NCBI GenBank assembly: GCA_964247055.1
Contig: OZ176054.1
Span: 6,076,001-6,140,000, forward strand
Length of the DNA: 64,000 bases
Source of the DNA: Paragordius varius
Taxonomy: Eukaryota; Nematomorpha
Direction of reading: 5' to 3'
Shown: in pieces, positions 60,325 through 64,000 of the stretch
Layout of the letters: every line of letters starts with the position of its first letter
Position numbering within the stretch: the first letter of the stretch is position 1
Notes under the pieces: generated by a model
Seen by the model: only the letters and a program-made list of their open reading frames with translations
Database searches by the model: none
Told to the model about the DNA's origin: nothing
Program-made: the position numbers and the translations under genes

Positions 60325-63300
60325 ATGGATCATCTATCAAGGTTTGGGTTAATTTTTAAAAAAATATCTCAACTAACCGATCATTCGAATACCTCGGCAC
60401 AAGTTTAGATTATTTTAATTGTAGGATGAAATTCTTAAGCAATACTGGATGCCCGATGAAAGTTGTAAAGAATGTTTCGAATGCAATGAAACTTTTACAA
60501 CATTTCGCCGAAAGCATCATTGTAGGATTTGTGGACAAATATTTTGTAATCGATGTTGTAATCAGGAAGTATCTGGGAAAACCTTTGGGTAATTATGTGC
60601 CTTATATTTTTAGCTATAACGGAAATTTAAGAACTTGTAGGTATTGTTTTTCTTTTGTGGCTAAATATAATGCGGGTGAATTGAAAATGATATCAGAAAA
60701 TACGGATATACATCCAAATGCTACTATGCAATCCAAAAAAATTACTCTTTTTCCTTCCAAATCATCAGTGTCATTGAATACATGCAAAGCTTTATTTAAC
60801 GATGAACCGTTAAACCAACAAGTAATTTTTATCTTTCATATTGAACGCAATGTATATTAGTCAGATTCTTTTAATGTCATAGATTTTCCGACATCAACAA
60901 TCAAAGCGGTAAAATCTTATGATGAGCAAATAAAACCTTATGATTCTGCCTCGGATTACCGGTTAAAGTTTTTGGATTTCGAACGAAACTCATTGGCTCA
61001 AAAATCAGACTCCTTATCTTCCATATGGGTTTAAATTTTATTTCTTTTTTATTAAAAACAGTCAAGTTTTCTAAATGTTTTGACAACATAATATGCCTTT
61101 GTTTGCATTTTTTTACAAAAGTAAATTTTGGTTATCATTATTTTAGAAGCTCGTTAGGTTTCCATGCAATTACAACATTTTATATAAAAAAATAATGTAA
61201 ATTTAAATGCACAAATTTTTTATAATTGATAAGTAAATAACATTTTATTGTTCGTTCGATAGCTGTATTGAGCAAATTGAGCAAATTTTTTGATTAGCAC
61301 GGATAGTTTAGATCATTTGTTGGATTTCAACATATATGTCCATATAACTTAGATAAAATAGTATAAATATAAAGGATGAAACGGTTATTGAAAATAAAAT
61401 AAATTGATAATATATAAATCTTTATTTTTTTAACAATTATTAGAATACAAATGCCTTATCGAATTCTGATATTGGTAGTTTATATGATAACATTGATTCG
61501 AGTTCCACCAATTTTTACGAGTTTGGAGAAACAGGTGAATAAATAAATTTTTGAGTTTTTTATAAATATTTTCTATAATAAATTCAACAAAATAGCAATA
61601 AATTGAAGTTTATGATTAAAAAATATTTTTTAGCTACCAACATTTTTAAAAGTAATATTAAAATTTTGTATCGTTCGTTCCTCCTTGACGAAATGATACT
61701 TTTATAATTATAAAAAAGGACTGAAAAATTCTTCATTTGTTAAAGTTTGTGCGGACCTATATTTCCTAAAAAAAACATTTAGATGTTTACCTATTTATTT
61801 CGTTTTTTATCATGAAGTTATAAATGTATCTACTTCGGTATCTTTTGATAATTTTGCAACATTTTGGGCATATATAAAACAAATTAAATAGCTGAAAACT
61901 GTATTAAAAGTCGTTTGGATACAACATTAAATCTATTACCATTTTATATTTACAAAGATATGATGCAGATCTAAAAGAGCATGGAACACTCAAAAATGTA
62001 AAATCACTTGAAAAATGTATATCATTAATATATTAGATGCTGACAAAAACTAATACAATGGATGCGTTTCGATAAAGACTTTACTATAAAAGTCGAAAAT
62101 TAAAATATATTTTTTATATTTGTACGCATTCCAGCTTAATTTTTTTTTAATAAATTTCATAAATACAATGCGTAATTCTCTCAATTTTAATATAATACAA
62201 TGGATATCACATTTTTTAATATATAGCACAAATCGATAGAAATGTTTATATATGTTGCATAAAAAGGCAGTAATCATTAAGTTTGTTTCTTATTGCTATA
62301 TATATATATATCAACAGATAACATAAACCCGCAAAATTTGTTGACATATTTGTCTCACATTTACAAAATCATGATGAATCCGGTGAATGGTTTGAAGTTA
62401 ACTAGCAACCGTGTTATACTGAAAACATATCCAAACACTATAATCGGTTGATATTTGTTTCATAACACGTTATATACCAATATTAAAAGGCGGGGCGCTT
62501 TGAACCGAAACGGGGTCGTTTTTAAACGTTAGAAACCGATCTGACTCTTAAAGGGTGGTTCTAACACAACGGAACCGTTTCGTGCTAAAATTTCAGGAAT
62601 CCGGTTTTGTTCTGGTTCGAACGCCTGCTAAAAAGTCCATTAAAATATTTAACCATTTTTTCGGATTATATGTTTGGTAAAAGTTAATTTAACTACCATC
62701 GGTATAATTAGCACAAGATTAATTATATTAAAAACTTTTTGGTTAACCAATGCCTCATAAAATATAATCATTTATATTGTTCTTATTTTAAATCAATGCT
62801 TATTCTATATTTTTTCAACTTATTAAGAATGTACTATCGAATATTGTTTATAAATTTATTCAAATTTTTTGATTCCAATAAGCCATAATTCACTCTCTAA
62901 AATATATTTAATAGGTTCCTCTATTACCAAATGGTTGCACACCTATATCATGAAGAAATACCAATCGGCTAATAATAACCCTGATTTAGCCCCACAAAGT
63001 GGCTCTCAAACCAAAAACAATGTAACTCATTCAGCAGATATTTGTAGAGAACTATCTTTGGCACTTGCAAAAGCATTGTTAGATTTTAATTACATAGAAT
63101 ATGTGTTAGGAGGTGGGAGTTCAGATACTATCATGACGTCTAATATTATTTCAGGGCCTAAATACGCCCCTGTGAAAGGTTTAATCGGTTGTGATTTGGA
63201 TAATGAGCAACCGTTCAAAGAAACTGAAATATATCGACCAGGTTTGGCCTCGGTTAAAGGGAATGCACTACTTAAAGAATCTGCCTTACGATTGTACCTG

Positions 63301-64000
63301 CTCAAAAATAGCGTTTTGTTTAGTTTACCACCATTTATTATGGCGCAAGATTATGCAGTAGAACATGGAGAGGATAGTGATGTGTTAGGTATGTAAAACA
63401 CATCAATTTTTAAATATTTAAAGCAGTGATACGTTTCATGCATATTATTTTAATAGATTTTGCATCAAAACCAGTGTCCCCAACACTTAATGATCTAAAA
63501 ATGACATCTGAAGTAGATAATATTCTTACTACTACTACACCTCATCCTCATGAAAACATTACTCAACAACTCCAAGTTAAATTAAACCTGGATTCTAATA
63601 CAACTCAAATATTAAACAAGTTTTTGTTTAATTTTATTTTTTGTTGCGGTGTTGGCTAGTTCACCTTTGATATATTATCAGCCGAGGCTAGTTTGGATGT
63701 TTCGCAAAAAGTATTACAGGAGTCCAAATAAAATTTGTTTTACTTCAAATTATAAAATTTTTAAGTTTTAGCACTGCCACGAAATTTTGTTTTTACAACC
63801 GTATCCAATGTTTTGAGACTGCATGGACATCTTTAAATAAAAAATAAATTAAGGAATCTATTTTAAATATAAAAGGTATTTTTTATATCATTTCCGGTAA
63901 TCGAAAAATAATTTTATTATTTAAATTGAAGTTTCCTTGTTTAATTATAGCATAATTTCGCGAGGTTTTATATCAGATACAATTTTTAATGTATTGTTTT
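60325..64000 (+). CDS. PIKFYVE: 1-phosphatidylinositol 3-phosphate 5-kinase, N-terminal part
   Basis: Makes PI(3,5)P2 from PI3P on endosomes. Exons: 60325-60402, 60425-60588, 60614-60821, 60861-61028, 61444-61534, 62318-62446, 62915-63388, 63457 to about 63608; phases agree through 63388. The FYVE finger is textbook PIKfyve: QYWMPDESCKECFECNETF, then FRRKHHCRICGQIFCNRCCN, then GYNGNLRTCRYC (human FRRRHHCRLCGQIFCSRCCN). The PI3P-binding R(K/R)HHCR motif is intact. Exons 6-7 form the DEP domain (TYPNTIIGSSITKWL, ELSLALAKALLDFNYIEYV, EIYRPG), enlarged by two inserts. Compared with human, the N-terminus before FYVE is short: only about 37 residues. The chaperonin-like and kinase domains lie beyond the window end. 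Exon structure after 63460 is uncertain. First introns are 22, 25 and 39 nt. Confidence 0.92.
60403..60860 (+). other. Short introns of PIKfyve (22, 25, 39 nt)
   Basis: Introns 60403-60424 (22), 60589-60613 (25, splitting a Gly codon inside the FYVE domain) and 60822-60860 (39), all GT...AG. The FYVE intron is fixed by continuity of the cysteine pattern (GKTFGYNGNLRTCRYC). The 39-nt intron is frame-keeping but contains an in-frame TAG. Confidence 0.87.
62490..62629. mobile_element. Short hAT-like MITE in a PIKfyve intron
   Basis: The left GGGGCGCTTTGAACCGAAAC is mirrored by the inverted right CAGGCGTTCGAACCAGAAC. About 140 bp rich in GGTTC/GAACC blocks, the same family type as 47714-47933 and 1041-1907. 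It lies between the two DEP exons. Confidence 0.5.

Noticed and set aside
62050-62277. 75-residue minus-strand open frame
   Set aside because: Random A+T-rich composition within a PIKfyve intron.
1-64000. tRNA, rRNA, CRISPR arrays, bacterial operons or riboswitches
   Set aside because: None recognised; the window is eukaryotic nuclear DNA.

Overview
This window is nuclear DNA of an animal. It is very A+T-rich (by eye roughly three quarters), and its genes are split into short exons with GT-AG introns. The proteins are clearly metazoan: PYROXD1, a neuropeptide-type rhodopsin-family GPCR, ceramide kinase (CERK), a secreted antistasin-like cysteine-rich protein, a myotubularin of the MTMR6/7/8 class, islet cell autoantigen 1 (ICA1/ICA69) and the FYVE/DEP part of PIKfyve. 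The most telling signal is a set of about a dozen introns only 20-26 nt long (one of 39), fixed by gap-free protein alignment recalled from the human homologues. Introns that short in an animal are known to me mainly from dicyemid mesozoans, so a dicyemid-like parasite is my best guess. This is inference; other fast-evolving, reduced animals are possible.

Layout. 1-10 kb: an 867-bp hAT-like MITE, PYROXD1 on the minus strand (2246-7598; a LINE tail and a small membrane-protein ORF lie in its introns), then a decayed hAT transposon (8276-9582). 10.2-16.8 kb: a broken Ty3/Gypsy LTR retrotransposon (10673-14972) between two ~450-bp direct repeats, followed by a foldback element that carries a near-perfect ~93-bp-arm hairpin. 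17.5-27.3 kb: the GPCR gene (minus). 27.3-40.5 kb: no gene recognised; it holds a degenerate ~142-bp tandem array, two ~1.1-1.2 kb palindromic elements side by side and further inverted-repeat elements. 40.5-45.4 kb: CERK (plus). 45.7-47.1 kb: antistasin-like gene (minus). 49.6-55.1 kb: myotubularin (plus), with a CACTA-type and a TA-flanked MITE in its largest intron. 55.7-60.2 kb: ICA1 (minus), tail to tail with the myotubularin. 60.3-64.0 kb: PIKfyve (plus), head to head with ICA1 and running off the window.

Together: CERK, the myotubularin and PIKfyve all act on membrane lipids. The last two share substrates (PI3P and PI(3,5)P2) and lie about 5 kb apart, with the membrane-binding BAR/AH protein ICA1 between them. 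No co-regulation is visible, so this may be chance. All exon junctions given below were checked for matching reading phase; first and last exons of several genes remain unfound.
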